Below, one piece after another: positions 44,852 through 57,201 of a stretch of 64,000 nt of DNA (position 1 is the stretch's first letter; each line of letters begins with the position of its first letter). The notes beneath the pieces were generated by a model. It was not told where the DNA came from, made no database searches, and worked only from the letters and a program-made list of their open reading frames with translations. The position numbers were made by a program, and so were the translations under genes. Origin of the DNA: Diphasiastrum complanatum. Lineage: Eukaryota; Streptophyta; Lycopodiopsida; Lycopodiales; Lycopodiaceae. The stretch lies in contig MU832185.1 in assembly GCA_029204225.1 (NCBI GenBank), forward strand, positions 18,936 through 82,935, read 5' to 3'.

Positions 44852-46139
44852 TATCAGACACAATTTTTAAGGTTGTTCATCGGATGGAATGTTTGACTCG
44901 AAAACGTGAGAAGCTCAAAAACTCAAAAAAATTTGAGAAATTTGATTTTTGACTGTCGGTTTCAAAAAACAGCGGTGGGTATTTTGAAAGGTTGGTGTGA
45001 GATCGCACAGATTTGAATGATCATAAGAGAAGTTCTAAAGCAATTTCAATCTGACAGAAAATGTAGAATGCATGCTTGTGGGGATTATGAATGCAGGACA
45101 ACAAGCAACGCATACAGATTAGTTTCAAGATACTTAAGATAGCAGTGTGGCGGTTGTTCCCTTGAACGTTTTTTGGTGAAATGTGGTGATGTAACTCTGA
45201 TTTTAGAGAACAGATTGCTTGGAAAAAAAAATGAATGCAAGCAAGCAAGGGAATCAAAATAAAAAGAATTGGAAGATCGACTGATAGAACGAGTTCTATG
45301 GATCAAAATGCAAGATTATTGCCAGCTTCAACTGGTGCCAATGTTAGCAAGATTCCATCTCAAAGTTTTATTGATTCTCCAACTATGTGTCCTCTGATTC
45401 TCTGTATCAACAATTCTACTTGGCAGTTAGCACCAACGCTTGTAGATTTTGTTTACATAGAACTTGCTCCTCAACGGGTCAATACTAGCGCTGAATCTAC
45501 TGCTCAATGTTAGCACTTATTCTCTGTCTAACAGAGTTTCAGCGTGGCTAGGATTAGTGTGACTGCAAATCTATTTGGCAAGGGGCTCAGTCACATAATC
45601 TGTTTGTAGTATAATGATGGTAGTGTGTCCTGCTTGTCAGTAAGGCACATCTACGACCTGATTTCGGTCCTTTATTGACAATGGTAGCTCATCTTGGATA
45701 GTGATCTATCAGGACTCGATTCCTACGTTCTACAGACTGCTTCAGTTCTTTTGTTATTTTTATAGATTGCAGATTATTATTAGTCTATTCTACTAAAAAA
45801 TTAGAGAATTAAACTAAATATACTCCTACCGAAATCACAGAACATCAACACCTCTAAACTGAAATCACAGAATCTACAAAGTGCTTATAACTACCAGGGA
45901 ATCAGCAACCGAGAAATATCGAAACTCAGTGGAATGGTGGATCAATCTCCAAGTCCTACACATCTACCTGATGTTGAAGCAAATGGGAATCCTACAAAGT
46001 GCTTATTACAACTATCACTCAACAGTTGTAAGAAGAAATCCTTGGGGAGTCGATAACTAAGAAGCATCTGAACTGAGTGGAATGATGGATCAGCCTCCGA
46101 GCCCTACACATCTACCTGATACTAATCCCAAACCAATCC
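44852..46139. other. No recognised gene; one unassigned ORF
   Basis: A plus-strand 92-codon ORF at 45235-45513 has Ser/Pro/Ile-rich, protein-like sequence without a known motif. The 45840-46130 part has internal repeats: GTGCTTATNAC, CTACACATCTACCTGAT twice, AGTGGAATG.TGGATCA twice. No genes recognised. Confidence 0.35.
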
Positions 46140-46610
46140 TTTAAAAGAGAAATCAACAACAAACACATTCATACATCAGTACCCAAACTATAAGCATGAA
46201 GATGGAGCATGGAAGGAAATGCAAGTAGTAGAATTTCCAATTATCAATGCAACAACATTTCAGTACAATACACATGCTATGGAACTCGTGTAGGCTCCTA
46301 TTTGTGCCTGCAAGAGGTGAACCACAATCTCTTTTTGAGTTCTACCTCTTGACTTACAAGTGAACCCCATTCTATAATCTTTTGGGTTCCACCTCTTACA
46401 TGATAATAGGAGGCCTCTTTATTAAAAAACATAACTTAAGTTGAGAGAGTCCAAATTACTAGCTTCTGCATGGTTATCCATCTTTCGAGACTTACAATGG
46501 GGCTCACAGTATATGCACTTAGCGTAACACTAGTAATTCTCGTGCTCTCAGACTCGGCTCTCAACTTCATCTCTGCTAGAAATGCTTTTTGGGTGATGAG
46601 ACACTACATC
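46140..46610 (-). repeat. LTR fragment, family D
   Basis: CCATCTTTCGAGACTTACAA followed by TGGGGCTCACA and CTAGTAATTCTCGTGCTCTC align with 43567-43670 and 15575-15610. The terminal CCAACA is not preserved. Confidence 0.5.
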
Positions 46611-46859
46611 AACACATCAGGAGCATGGCATCAGCTAACATAAGGGAGTGATTTTCTCACTACCTTCTAGGGATTCTTTGACAACTTTCAGGTCTGGTGT
46701 CAGTATTTCATCAGCTCTCTGAGTTTGTGCTCCACTTCATATTATTATCAATAATTCTTTCGGTACTTTAGACAGAAGAGTTTCCAATTCGATGAAAATT
46801 ACCAGAGGTTTACTATCTTCGATTTTGACTTTTCCTTTCTCTAATGATGTGTATTTACG

Positions 46860-47080
46860 ATCTCACTGTAGGAAGCATAGTACTCCAAAAGATCCTGCTT
46901 GATCCGGGTTTCAAAGTCGATGATTAATTGCCCCAAGAATCATGGTCCCTTGATTCAATGCCTCACGTCTAATCCAACCTATGACATTCTGTTGTCTCTT
47001 CAAGAAATTCACATCTGATGCTAAAGTAGACATGTTCTCATTCATAATATTCATGTAACTCTTCAACATGGCTTTTACCA
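46860..47080 (-). pseudogene. Coiled-coil relic beside family D LTR
   Basis: The minus strand reads MLKSYMNIMNENMSTLASDV and NFLKRQQNVIGWIRREALNQ, then loses frame. Its placement just upstream of a family D LTR on the same strand parallels the 15.7-19.3 kb element, but sequence similarity to those ORFs is not obvious. Ordinary helical composition, no known motif. Confidence 0.3.
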
Positions 47081-47605
47081 AAAGCTAGAGCTTGTGCTCT
47101 CATATGCCCATTCTATAGATATGTTTCTAGCTCTAGCATGCTATTCTGGTTGATCGGCTACATGTTGAATCTGAGTTCTCAAGGTAATAAAAAGTGGGAT
47201 CAGCACTTATGTGATGCTAACCACTTTTTCATGTTGACTATCTACAACCAATTGGCAATAATGCAATCTCTCAAGGGCAAAAGGTTTCTTAGTAGCTAAC
47301 TACATTTCAAACAACACTTGGTTTGTTATCTAGCTGGTGTCGTCTAATAAATATTCAGCAAAGGTCAACGATGTTTAGTGGATTTTGTACCAGAATGATA
47401 TGGTGTAAGTTCACAATCAATGGTTTATAGATAGCACAGGTCAAATTTGTGTACTTTTTCACATGTGTGAGGACTCTCAAATCAATTTGGTTGATCTTAT
47501 AAGGTGGGTGTGATTGCACATAAATCTACAAAGTTGATTGATTCCCACAATCAATTCTAAGGCAAGAGCACACAAAACATGCATGAATCATTCAACACAT
47601 ATCAC
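47081..47605. other. No recognisable gene
   Basis: AT-rich. TTTTTCACATGTGTGAGG at about 47456 resembles the LTR CACRTGTG element, so this may be LTR debris. Confidence 0.3.
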
Positions 47606-49021
47606 TCAATATGAGAGACCACTTTTGAAGAAAAAACTAAGTGTGGAATTATTTTGCTCTTGGGTAGAGAGATAATGTACACGAGGAACTAGTTCTCTCC
47701 AAATCTTAAGTAGCCAAGAATAGTTTCTCAAGTAGATCCTTTGGCATGGACTTGATGAGAAAACTAGCCAAGAAACCTGAAATTGTAGCAAGATCACCAT
47801 ATCCAAGATAAGGCTTCTTTGATTGACAGATATTTCCAAGCACCAAGAACATCTTTCCACCATTTGAGCACTTTTAACTTTGATTTCTTCCATCCTTGGA
47901 AAACATGGTTGATCCCAAAGCTCCTCCTCCTTGAAAATGGATTCAACTCCATGATGAAATCAAGAGTCCTTCTTGATTCAAAAAGATCACAAGGATCTAT
48001 CATCATGTTATCAAGATTTTGAGAATTAGGCACATCAAGATTGCATTAGAGGAGTTTTGAGCTCCAAAAAGACCCTTTAAGAATTCGTGCAAGATGTAGT
48101 TTATATTATTGAAATAATATAACACTAATACATTTGACTTGACATAACTTTTTAATCGTAGCTCAGAAGTATGTCATGTAACATATCATTGGAAATCACT
48201 TGTTGAGCGCTTTCCAATGCACCAAACTCTAATAAATTCGGACTTACCACTAAAAAGCTATGCCATTTTTAGTGTGGAATCAAAATGTGGACTCAAAAAG
48301 TTACGTTACATAGATTTTAAATTGGAGTGTTTTGATTGGTCCATGTGTAAGAAAAAATTGAGAATAAATATAAAAAGAGTCTTTACAAAGGGTCTTTTTT
48401 GGATTTAGAACTCCTCTAATGGCAAGACAATGCATGCTATAATGACAAAGAGTTCGCATTATATCCTCATGCTTGATTATCATGCTAATCTCAGATCTAA
48501 TAAGGCTAAATACATAATTATCAATATAAGTGTCCTTGGAGGATGATTCACTTATTCTCATAATGTGTTTACAAATTGCCCCACAACATGGAAACACAAC
48601 ATCATCCAACAAATTGATGATTTGAACAATTCTACTTGCAGCAAATCCGAAAGCAAGTAGATAGACATTCCAAACATGAAATAATAGCATGTCAAATAGA
48701 GAATCACAAATCATTACATTTTTGTATCTCATCAAAGCATCATAGTGATGTGGAAATTATCTCAAGTTTGCTTTGAGATTTTGACACATCATCAAAAGCA
48801 ACTTTATTTAAGTATCAAAGAAGAAAAGTATTAGAGGTGGATGAGATAGTGCCTTCTCTTTGAATATTCTCACTTATGCAAACAAGCCTTGATGACTCCT
48901 CCTTGGATCTTGATGATCCACTTGATGTGCCCAGGTGTGGAGATTGGTGCTGTACTCCTCCTATGCAAGCAAGCTCTCTATGAAGATCCTTCACTCTCAA
49001 ACATAATTTGGGTATTCTCAT
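47606..49021 (-). pseudogene. Unrecognised broken ORFs, possibly captured gene sequence
   Basis: Minus-strand frames at 48815-49021 (VKDLHRELACIGG, then SSGSSRSKEESS), 48301-48735 (144 codons, hydrophobic and Cys-rich: FGFAASRIVQIINLLDDVVF) and 47606-48033 (FQGWKKSKLKVLKWWKDVLG) look protein-like but broken. They share no motif with gag or pol. A host-gene origin is a guess. Confidence 0.3.
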
Positions 49022-50624
49022 CGCTGTTTTGGTAACTTTGGAAGATTTGATTCCTAAAAGTGAGCAACCTAGATCTGTTTTGTTGGAAATTTGAGGTATT
49101 GGTCATGACCCCTTACGGATATCTCAAATTCACAAAACCGAAAATCCTATAAGCTATTTTTTATTCTAAGAATATATTTGTGAATTTCTTAACATTCATA
49201 ATCCAATTTGATGTGATTCATGGATAATTTTTACTATCTGTTGACCTTGGACGATGTTCCATGAATGGTTAATAAAATTCTTTTCTAATATATCATTGCT
49301 CTTGCTCAAATATTCAATAAATCATTTTTTAGATTATATGGGTCAATTCTCTATAATGGCAACAAAGAAAATATTTGGATAAGTCATTCAAGAAAATCTA
49401 TTGGGACATTAACCGTGTTTGGTCACATAACACATTTCTTGACTTTCAAAATTTTCCAAAATTCTTCTTTGAAACTTCTCCTAGGCCATATCTAGATTGA
49501 TAAGCACGCATTGGAAAATTGTATGATTTCCTATTAAAAGGGGAAGAAGTAGGAAGAATATAAGGCTATCTAGGAGAAACATCTATTGCATAGGTTTCAA
49601 TAGGAATCGATATCATAAGTAGATGAGAAACATGTTTCAAGAATCAGGATCGATAGGATATTTTGATATTACAAAAATCTTCTCAACATTGTACTGGATA
49701 TCTTGTTAAAAGATGATAGGTAAGAGAAATTGAAAAACATACTTGTAAATAGAAAAGTTGCTGATTACAAGTCCGATCGATTTGAATCAAAACTAGAGAG
49801 TTTTATTACAAGTCGTTTGTTGGGACTAGTTTGTTGTGGATTGTGATCGGCTTGATCTTAGTAAGAACTAGGATCCATGAGTTTATGCAATGAATTAAAT
49901 TCACTCTAAAATTATATTCTTTTGGAGTAATCTTTGGTTGAGATTTTGGTTATGAAATAGCACTCTTTAAGGAATATTCTCTTAGTTAAAAATATGTTGT
50001 TCACAGATCGAGTACAAATCTATACAAATATGCTATGTAGTGAATCTTTGTGAGACCATGAATTTTTTTAATCTTGTAGATCTACAAAGTATCCTGTGAC
50101 TAAGTTTATGCATAACTAGTCACTAAAACATAGGCATATTGATGAGAATTGTATAGAGACAATTGCGTGCTAGGTATTAGTCATTTCTCAATGAGAATTG
50201 CTTATTGACCTAGGATAGATTTAGAATCAGATTGAATGTGGTGTTTTTGGGCCCACACCTAGACATTCAATTATTTTCTAAATATGATACAACTAACCGA
50301 GTCAGGAGTGCTACTACTGATTTAGTTGTTTGAATCAACAACATAACTTTGCTTATGGATATTGTTATTAGAATGTATTTCTTATAAGTCACAACCTTTA
50401 TGAGTAATTTTTGGATTCATTTAGAAGGTCTTATGTGCATATAATCCATGGAAACTTTTGGCCTTAATCTTTTTCGAATTGGAAAAGGATGAATGTTATT
50501 CCGGAAACTCAGGAGGAGTTGGATACCTGGTTTTTCACATAAGTTGATTCAAGAAAAGTCTACGTGCAGGGGAACATATTGGTTTTGGAGACCAATTGGA
50601 CCTGTTGCATGAACCATCAGGTGT
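49022..50624. other. No recognisable gene
   Basis: AT-rich sequence with only short ORFs; no repeat family recognised. Confidence 0.4.
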
Positions 50625-50775
50625 GACTCGACTTGAACACAAAAGGATCTTGGATACAAGAACTAAATGATTGAGAAATCATATAGTTTCTGAGCATCTA
50701 GTTCGATGGAAAGGTCGCACTGACGATGATGTCCTAGAAATAGGAAGGTAGCCTGAGAAGGAACTTCTCTAATCT
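50625..50775 (+). pseudogene. Ty3/gypsy integrase C-terminal/chromodomain-like tail
   Basis: The frame reads LEHKRILDTRTK, then, after a stop, LRNHIVSEHLVRWKGRTDDD, which is the 'ILD.R...R......LVRWKG...D.TWE' pattern at the end of gypsy integrases. The Trp of TWE is changed and stops are present. No other gypsy domain is attached. Confidence 0.7.
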
Positions 50776-51028
50776 TAAGTTATGAGGTCAAAACTTGAGT
50801 GCATGGGCCTTGGAGGATATAAGTATACCCATTGGGCTCTCACTAGCGTATGCTTGGTTTTGGCAATGGTAGTAGGATGATGCCGGAGTGACATGTCTCC
50901 TATTGAGCATTGATGGGTAGATCCATAGCTTGGAGGCAAGATCCGTAAGATCTACTTTGGTTGGGTTGGTTTGTCCACCATCCATTTTTCTATGGTCCTA
51001 TAAATTTCAGCATCCTAGTCCTTGAACC
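50776..51028. other. Unassigned spacer
   Basis: Short stretch between gypsy and copia relics, nothing recognised. Confidence 0.3.
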
Positions 51029-51440
51029 ATGCAGGAGGTCTTTATAAGTGGTGTCTTGGCTTTCCGAAAAGCAAGATATTATTTCAGTTTCTTCAATAAA
51101 TATGAATATAAAGCCTTGACTTCCACAACAAAGGAGGTATTATGGCTCAAAAGGGTATTGGTGGAACTTCATGTCATGGAGGCCAAGGAGATACCATTGA
51201 TCTATTGTGTTAACCATCAGCCCAACAACTTTTACGTTCCATGCTAGGAGCAATCATATTGAGGTTGCTCATCATTTTGTGAGGGAGAAGGTGCAAGCAA
51301 AAGAGATCGAGGTCCAACACATGTCATCTTCAGATTGCATCATTGATATCCTTACTAAATCTTTGCCTAAAGATCCATTTATTAAGTTAAGATCATCTCT
51401 TGGAGTTGTAAAAAGATGTACCATAGTTTTATCAAGCTAA
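51029..51440 (+). pseudogene. Copia RNase H relic with 3' end
   Basis: Two overlapping frames give EYKALTSTTKEVLWLKRVLV and ELHVMEAKEIPLIYC, then HARSNHIEVAHHFVRE, KVQAKEIEVQHMSSSD and ILTKSLPKDPFIKLRSSLGV, ending at a stop at 51438-51440. It is close to the RNase H of the element at 10.1-10.6 kb. A frameshift separates the two parts near the DNQSA site, which reads VNHQP here. Confidence 0.88.
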
Positions 51441-51441
51441 A

Positions 51442-51660
51442 TTTGGGGAGTGTGAAAATTGCCATATATTAAGCTTGATAAATATATAGTTATTGTAGAT
51501 TTTGTAATCTACACATGTGTGAGCATGTTCCCACCTGTGAGGAATAGGTGTAGGGTAGTTAGATCCTAATTATAGGAGTTAGATAGCAAGTTTGGTCAAG
51601 TTTTCTAAATTTTAGGAACTACCTCCAAAAATCAAAGAAGTTGGTGATGATCATCAAATA
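51442..51660 (+). repeat. Polypurine tract and start of a copia 3' LTR
   Basis: TTGGGGAG is followed at 51451 by TGTGAAAATTGCCATAT, matching the LTR start of the 9490-10170 copy (TGTGAAAAATTGCCTACAT). A hairpin GTAGATT...AATCTAC next to CACATGTGTGAG occupies the position of the family B palindrome plus G-box. The far end is not identifiable. Confidence 0.7.
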
Positions 51661-52700
51661 TACATCTATACTTATGTCTTATCATGTCAAGATGACACAA
51701 ATTCATGATAATATTTGTCTTTGAGATTATAGGGTATGTCCATGAAAATGGTCTAGTTTAATTCTTTAAGTCCACACATTGTCATGACTGAATGAACCAA
51801 AACAAATAACATCATAGAGCTTTCAAGGCATAATAGACAGGACATTACTACAACGTCCTGCCTCATTCGGGCCTTGAAACCAACAGGTTAATCATCAAGA
51901 AAAGCCCATAACCTCTGTTGACAGGCAGAAAAAAAAGAAACATAATATGTAAACATTAAAAGAATCTTGATACAATAGTAAACATTCTTCCAACTGTATC
52001 GCCATGTGTATATATATTTGATGATATATCAAGAAAAATGTTAATCATAATACTACTACTATAATATCGATCAATCGAACATCCATAGAGCGCAACTATT
52101 CCATCTTTTTCTTTATTATTATAGAGTATTATTTCATAAAGATCGCGACTCTGGCTGCATTCATACTTGTATACATTTTTGACTAAACGTATTCGTTCCA
52201 ATAATATAAGTCATGTTGCATCGTGTCAAATACATGTATTTCGTTTCAATTAATTCGTGATACGCAGATAAGATAATTCGTAGGTTGAATTGTTCTTGTG
52301 TCTTCTAGCTTATGTTGATTGTAATGTTCTAAACCTTCTCCGACTTGCTTACGCTTCTGCTACTAAATCTTAAATAAACTTTATTCACTCATGTCTATGG
52401 AATCAATTGTATCAATCCAATCGACTTAGAAGCTTGGATCAACTAGAGCTATCTTCAAATTACCGAAGGTGGCCTACATTGGATAGACGTGGTGGACTCA
52501 TGCATCAAGAATTATTGGCCAACCCCGATATTTTTCAACAAGCATACGCAAATGTCACTTTTTTTGTAGGTGGCATTCATGGATGTCGTTATGCGGACAA
52601 AGAGGTGACATAGTTGTAGTCATTGTCAAGGCAGTTGCACAGTAGCAGGAATGGTTAATATAGGTGACTAGGTTTATTTGAGTGGTGCCATGTCAATAAT
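51661..52700. other. No recognised gene; one unassigned ORF
   Basis: A 68-codon plus-strand ORF at 52407-52613 (SLDQLELSSNYRRWPTLDRR, then NPDIFQQAYANVTFFVGG) is protein-like without a known family. The rest is AT-rich. Confidence 0.3.
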
Positions 52701-53262
52701 CGAATTCGACAATTGGTTGAGTTTAATTGAGTCAACTCAAGGTAAACTTGACAAAGCATTCAAGAGACAAAAGAAACTAATGAAAGGTACAGATGGCAGC
52801 CAAAAACAATAGCATACCAGCCCTACAACAGTAGCCTACCACTTTTGGAAACCTCTTAAGATCATACACAAAGACTTGAAGACAATACACAAAGCAATGC
52901 TCTCAATGGAGGAAGAAACTGTGACAATGATCTATTGATCTCTCTCAACAATAGAATAAGTTTCTCCAACCTGTTCTCCACAAATTGCAGCCTAATATAG
53001 GTGAGAGAGATGACTCTCTCTCCTCTCTCTAGAACTTAGGATCAAATTTTAGGGCACCTGTAGCCTAAAATAGCCAATTTTGGCCTATATGTCCAAATAG
53101 CATGATTTTGGTGTCATTTTGAAGACTTTTTCAACATTAAATATATACTAAAATAAAAGTATCTAGGCCTCTTTCACATGTGTAAAGGTTAGATCCAAAA
53201 CTTTGCACAAAAATTGCCAATTTAGGCCTCAAACTAGCTAGGAAATGTTGACAATTTTCACA
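52701..53262 (-). repeat. Probable 3' LTR of the element carrying the 53.3-54.6 kb ORFs
   Basis: The upper edge GACAATTTTCACA at 53262 gives a minus-strand start TGTGAAAATTGTC, and on the minus strand it is preceded by the purine tract GAAGAGGGAG (53263-53272). It contains TTTCACATGTGTAAAGG and a CT-rich stretch. The lower edge is not defined. Confidence 0.55.
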
Positions 53263-53275
53263 CTCCCTCTTCAAC

Positions 53276-54169
53276 TTAACTTGCTAGTCTTACAACACTA
53301 CTTTGTTCCAACCTAAGAATGATATCCATCATGATAATAGATCTCTTCTCAAGTGTTCTAATATGTACAATATGAAGTACAACATAATTGATATAGATAA
53401 TAGTGTCCATATAGGATGCTTCACTATTTCTTACATCAATTTTATATAGAATGGTGAACAAGATACATGTAAAAGAACAAAGAAACATAATGAAACGATT
53501 CCTCCATGTATCCACCTTTGAATTCTCTGTAGAACAGCAGTAAACAAGTTGTAAGTGAAAGTAACCAACAAGTGTTTGCATGCCTCCTCCACATTCCACT
53601 ATGCCCATAGTGAATGCACCATGTATTTCCATGAATGAACCTCCATCACCACCTTGCCTTTGTAGATCTCCAATACATGAAAGCCCTTGAGTGAATGAAT
53701 GCCAAAATAATGTGTTCTCTGCTCCATTTAAATGAGCAAAACCTGAACTTGAAATACTTGAAGTATCTCCACAAGATTTGCATACAACCCTTGATCCTAC
53801 ATTGTCAACAATTTGCCAATTTGCCAACACTAGGATGCTAGATCTTGAACTTTGCTCAAAAGTAAACATATTGACCACTTCAATATCTTTCAAGATTTGA
53901 ATGAATGCATGTACTTGATCATAAAAACCAGCAATGATAACTATTCCATCTCCAAGAACCCAAGGATGCAAAACTATGGAACTAGTTTCATTGAATTTTG
54001 ACAATTCCAACACATTGACATGACAATGTTCATACATGAGATTAAACAAGTAAGGTAGAGTAAAAGGACACTTTCTTGCTGCTCCCAGAACCTTACTTGA
54101 ACCTGTAAAAACATATCCAAAATGCTTTGCCCATGTGGCTCCCCTTTGATGCTTTTGACTAGCTTCCAA
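53276..54169 (-). CDS. Uninterrupted 297-codon ORF inside an LTR element, unrecognised
   Basis: This is the longest ORF in the second half of the window. It starts MEASQKHQRGATWAKHFGYV, has a hydrophobic middle (VLHPWVLGDGIVIIAGFYDQ), a Cys/Gly-rich part (VVCKSCGDTSS, GIVECGGGMQ) and a probable membrane helix near the C-terminus (FIMFLCSFTCILFTILYKI). Its last residues (SSVVRLAS-stop-VEEGV) resemble the copia RNase H tail (KSVVVSKARFEEEC) and stop just before a purine tract and LTR. It sits where pol would normally be. No known family recognised; transduplicated host sequence is one reading. Confidence 0.4.
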   Translation of the reverse strand: MEASQKHQRGATWAKHFGYVFTGSSKVLGAARKCPFTLPYLFNLMYEHCHVNVLELSKFNETSSIVLHPWVLGDGIVIIAGFYDQVHAFIQILKDIEVVNMFTFEQSSRSSILVLANWQIVDNVGSRVVCKSCGDTSSISSSGFAHLNGAENTLFWHSFTQGLSCIGDLQRQGGDGGSFMEIHGAFTMGIVECGGGMQTLVGYFHLQLVYCCSTENSKVDTWRNRFIMFLCSFTCILFTILYKIDVRNSEASYMDTIIYINYVVLHIVHIRTLEKRSIIMMDIILRLEQSSVVRLAS

Positions 54170-54605
54170 TTGTTACTTGCCTCTTGGTGTTGATGAAGCA
54201 ATTCAAGATCAACATCTTGATCTTCCAATAAAACATCAAGGACTTTGCATTTATAAACATCTTCAAATCTTAACCTCTGAAGATACTCCCTCTCAAACAC
54301 ATGATTAACATCCCACAAGATCTCATCATTGCTTGATTTCAACCTTTCAAAATGCTCAAAACGCCATCTTTTTTCAAATGAGTAAATGAGTCATTAGCAA
54401 CAACCATTTCCAAAGAAGAGTTTTCATCACCTCCATTGATGAAGTTAGATCTCTTCTTACCTTTTTCATTTTTGCACTTGCCATGTAGTTCCATTGAAGA
54501 TCCACCAAGACTTGGAAATCTATGAGTAGAAGAGTTCAACGATGATACTTGCATTCTTAGAAAATACAAAAGACTGGGCTGCCAAAAATACCTAGAATTG
54601 AACAA
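53974..54605 (-). pseudogene. Upstream frames of the same unrecognised coding region
   Basis: 54339-54605 (VSSLNSSTHRFPSLGGSSME, then a Lys-rich stretch) and 53974-54342 (EREYLQRLRFEDVYKCKVLD, then LLEDQDVDLELLHQHQEASN) are protein-like frames that run into the 297-codon ORF with frame changes. Together they suggest an original protein of more than 400 residues, now frameshifted. Confidence 0.35.
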
Positions 54606-56479
54606 ACTTGATCAACATATGATCAACACACTAAGATATTGATTCAACCTGTAAAGCCACATATAAACCACACTTCTAATAGTTTATAAACTCCATCAAA
54701 TGATAAATACAAGCTTTAGATGTGAATGAAAGAGTACACTTAGTGAATCACAAGACTAGCTTCACTAGCTTGTCAAATCTTGGTGTTTAGATGTAGATCT
54801 AAGATCACTTCACATGAGAATGTTCCTCAACCTGTTAAGAACCTGAAAGCACATTTGCATAATGGTTAAAACCTTCTAGAAAATGCTCCAATCAAATTAC
54901 ATAAGGAGAGTTACTTACATGCTCAACAAAGTACACCAAAATTTATGCAAAAGATTGTTGACAATCTGTTCACCCAAAAGAGGATCTTTCATCCAAGTGG
55001 GAGCTTTGCTCAGCCTTTTGGAGAAATACAAAATCACTCAAAGAGTATTTGCCATCCACTTAAGGAGTGTTCATCCACAAAGGAGAGTGTTCATCCACAG
55101 AAGTGGAAATTGTCAACAATACATTAAACAAAACATTGTTAGTATTGAATATGCACCACGTAGCATCAAGAGAGAACTGAAATGACAGGAGCAGTATGCT
55201 ACTCTACAAGAAGCTATGGAGGATGCCATAAGAGAAGTTGCCTTGATCTTTTTTTTATATATATATTATAGAAGCATATCAACTACATAGTTATTGAAGC
55301 ACTATTTTAAGCTTTCATGTATCTATCAAGCTTAAGTTAGTTAATATTTAGTTATATTCATAGGTTCTTATCACACAAGTATTTGGTTAATGGCTTAAAT
55401 CTTAAACCAAGACTCTTATTGGAGAGAGAAATTGCTAGAACTAATTTAACCCATTCTATTCCAAGTAATAATCTTAATAATATATTGACTTGAATTTTTC
55501 TTCTTCCCTTCAACTAACTGTTGACATCTAAAATTAAATTTTTTCAATTATGATTCAAAGGGTGGGGTTGTTTTGAGAAATTTATTTTTTCTAGCATTGT
55601 CTATAAGATGGATTTCAGATAGATATCTCAATAATTATGTCACACATACTCCAAAATTTTTCATGGGCATAGTTATGACTAGTTGACAACTATGACCATG
55701 AACATAGTTGTAAGGTTCAAACTTTTTCATTGCAAAAGATCTTAGTGATGCTCAATGTAAGAGTACATTGATTTGATGGGGGCTAAAAATTGCCATCAAT
55801 GGATGTTGACTTGGTGCAATTTTAATAATGTGCACAAGAACTAGATCATAAAGTGATTACACCCAAGTTTTAAAATTGTTTGATCATGGGCTCCACTTAT
55901 CGATATATCTATTTCATCCATCGATGTCAACCTTGCAATCAACCTCCATTGTTGAAATTTATGTGAGCCACATTGATATTTTGAATGGATATTGTTTTCT
56001 CCATGATGTAGCCATGCCTTTTTGTTGACATTTGGGTCTTGGATTTCCATTTGAAAAGATGCCAATGTCAATTTCAAGTTCTTGTATACCATTGTTATTT
56101 TAGATCCACTGATGTGGCTAACAATTCACATACATGACTTTTGTGTTGATCTTATCATTCCAAGTCATCTATATAGTTGTGATTTGTACCATAGTATTGT
56201 AAATGAGGTAAGAATGGCCTTGCTATCTTTATGCACTTTGACAACTTTTACAATGGTATTGCCCACAAAATAGTGTTTGCAACATTTTCATTTGAAGGTG
56301 GAATGACTAAGAAATTACCCACACTAACTTTTTGATTGTGTTTGGACTTGGAAAGAGGTACATTACTTATGGGACCACATTATTGTCAAAATGTAAGACT
56401 CCTATTTGAGAAAGAACTTGTCATGTGAAAGTTTGTTCCCATGAGAGCATGACCTCACCTTCAACATGTTAGGAATATG
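54606..56479. other. No recognised gene
   Basis: AT-rich. ATCCACAAAGGAGAGTGTTC and ATCCACAGAAG occur as a short local repeat near 55070-55105. No primer binding site or 5' LTR for the preceding element was found. ORFs at 55841-56092 and 56082-56273 show no features. Confidence 0.35.
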
Positions 56480-56544
56480 TATGGAGATTGAACCTGTGTG
56501 AGAGAAGAGAGAAACACCAAGAGAGATGCAGGTTAGAGAGAAAC

Positions 56545-56642
<98 letters not shown>

Positions 56643-56993
56643 CAATCGAAAGAATTGCTTTAGATTAGCAAGAATGGATCTTCAATACAAAGAAGATGGT
56701 CTCCTTTCATAGTTGAGAGGTAGATCTAATTTTCTACCTCCCTTTACTTCCAAATTCGAATATTTGGTGGAAAGGACCCTCCAATCACTAACTTGACTTT
56801 TTGGCCTTTAAACTTATTTATTCACGTAAATATCCTAAAAGTCTCTTTATTGCTATCATTTGATCAAATAACAATGTGATCACTAGGTTGGACTTACAAC
56901 ACCAAGGTGCAAAATGCCTCACACTTTTTAACTGCTAATAGATCTATGATCTAACTAAGATTAGGTTTGCCTCAATATCCACAAACCCTTTAA
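56480..56993 (-). repeat. LTR, family E, with embedded (GA)n
   Basis: The upper edge ACAAACCCTTTAACA matches CAAACCCTCCAACA of the 3925 and 19536 copies. TTATTGCTATCATTTGATCA, TGTGATCAC.AGGTTGGACTT and ACTAAGATTAGGTTTGCC are shared in order. Toward the lower end it contains the (GA)n tract. The start is estimated. Confidence 0.6.
56546..56640. repeat. (GA)n microsatellite, about 47 repeats
   Basis: Pure GA dinucleotides inside the family E LTR. The 74-codon Arg/Glu ORF across it is an artefact. Confidence 0.95.
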
Positions 56994-57158
56994 CAATATC
57001 CCCACCAAAATTGGTGACAGTCTCATGGCACTTCCCTCAATGCGTGAATGTTGTGAAATGTTGTGTGGTGAAGAAGTTGTTAAAATGTGATTATTCAGTG
57101 CAAAATAAATGGTACATAAAAAGCGTATATATTGATTCGCTTATGTAAAACTTGATGC
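56994..57158. other. Downstream flank of the minus-strand repeat gene
   Basis: AT-rich sequence beyond the poly(A) signal; nothing recognised. Confidence 0.35.
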
Positions 57159-57164
57159 TTTATT
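57159..57164 (-). promoter_or_regulatory. AATAAA poly(A) signal
   Basis: The minus strand reads CAAATAAAGC about 40 nt downstream of the TGA that ends the repeat-protein frame, the right distance for a 3' UTR. Confidence 0.5.
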
Positions 57165-57201
57165 TGTTGATGATTAGCGAAAACATGGACCTACTAGATT
57201 T

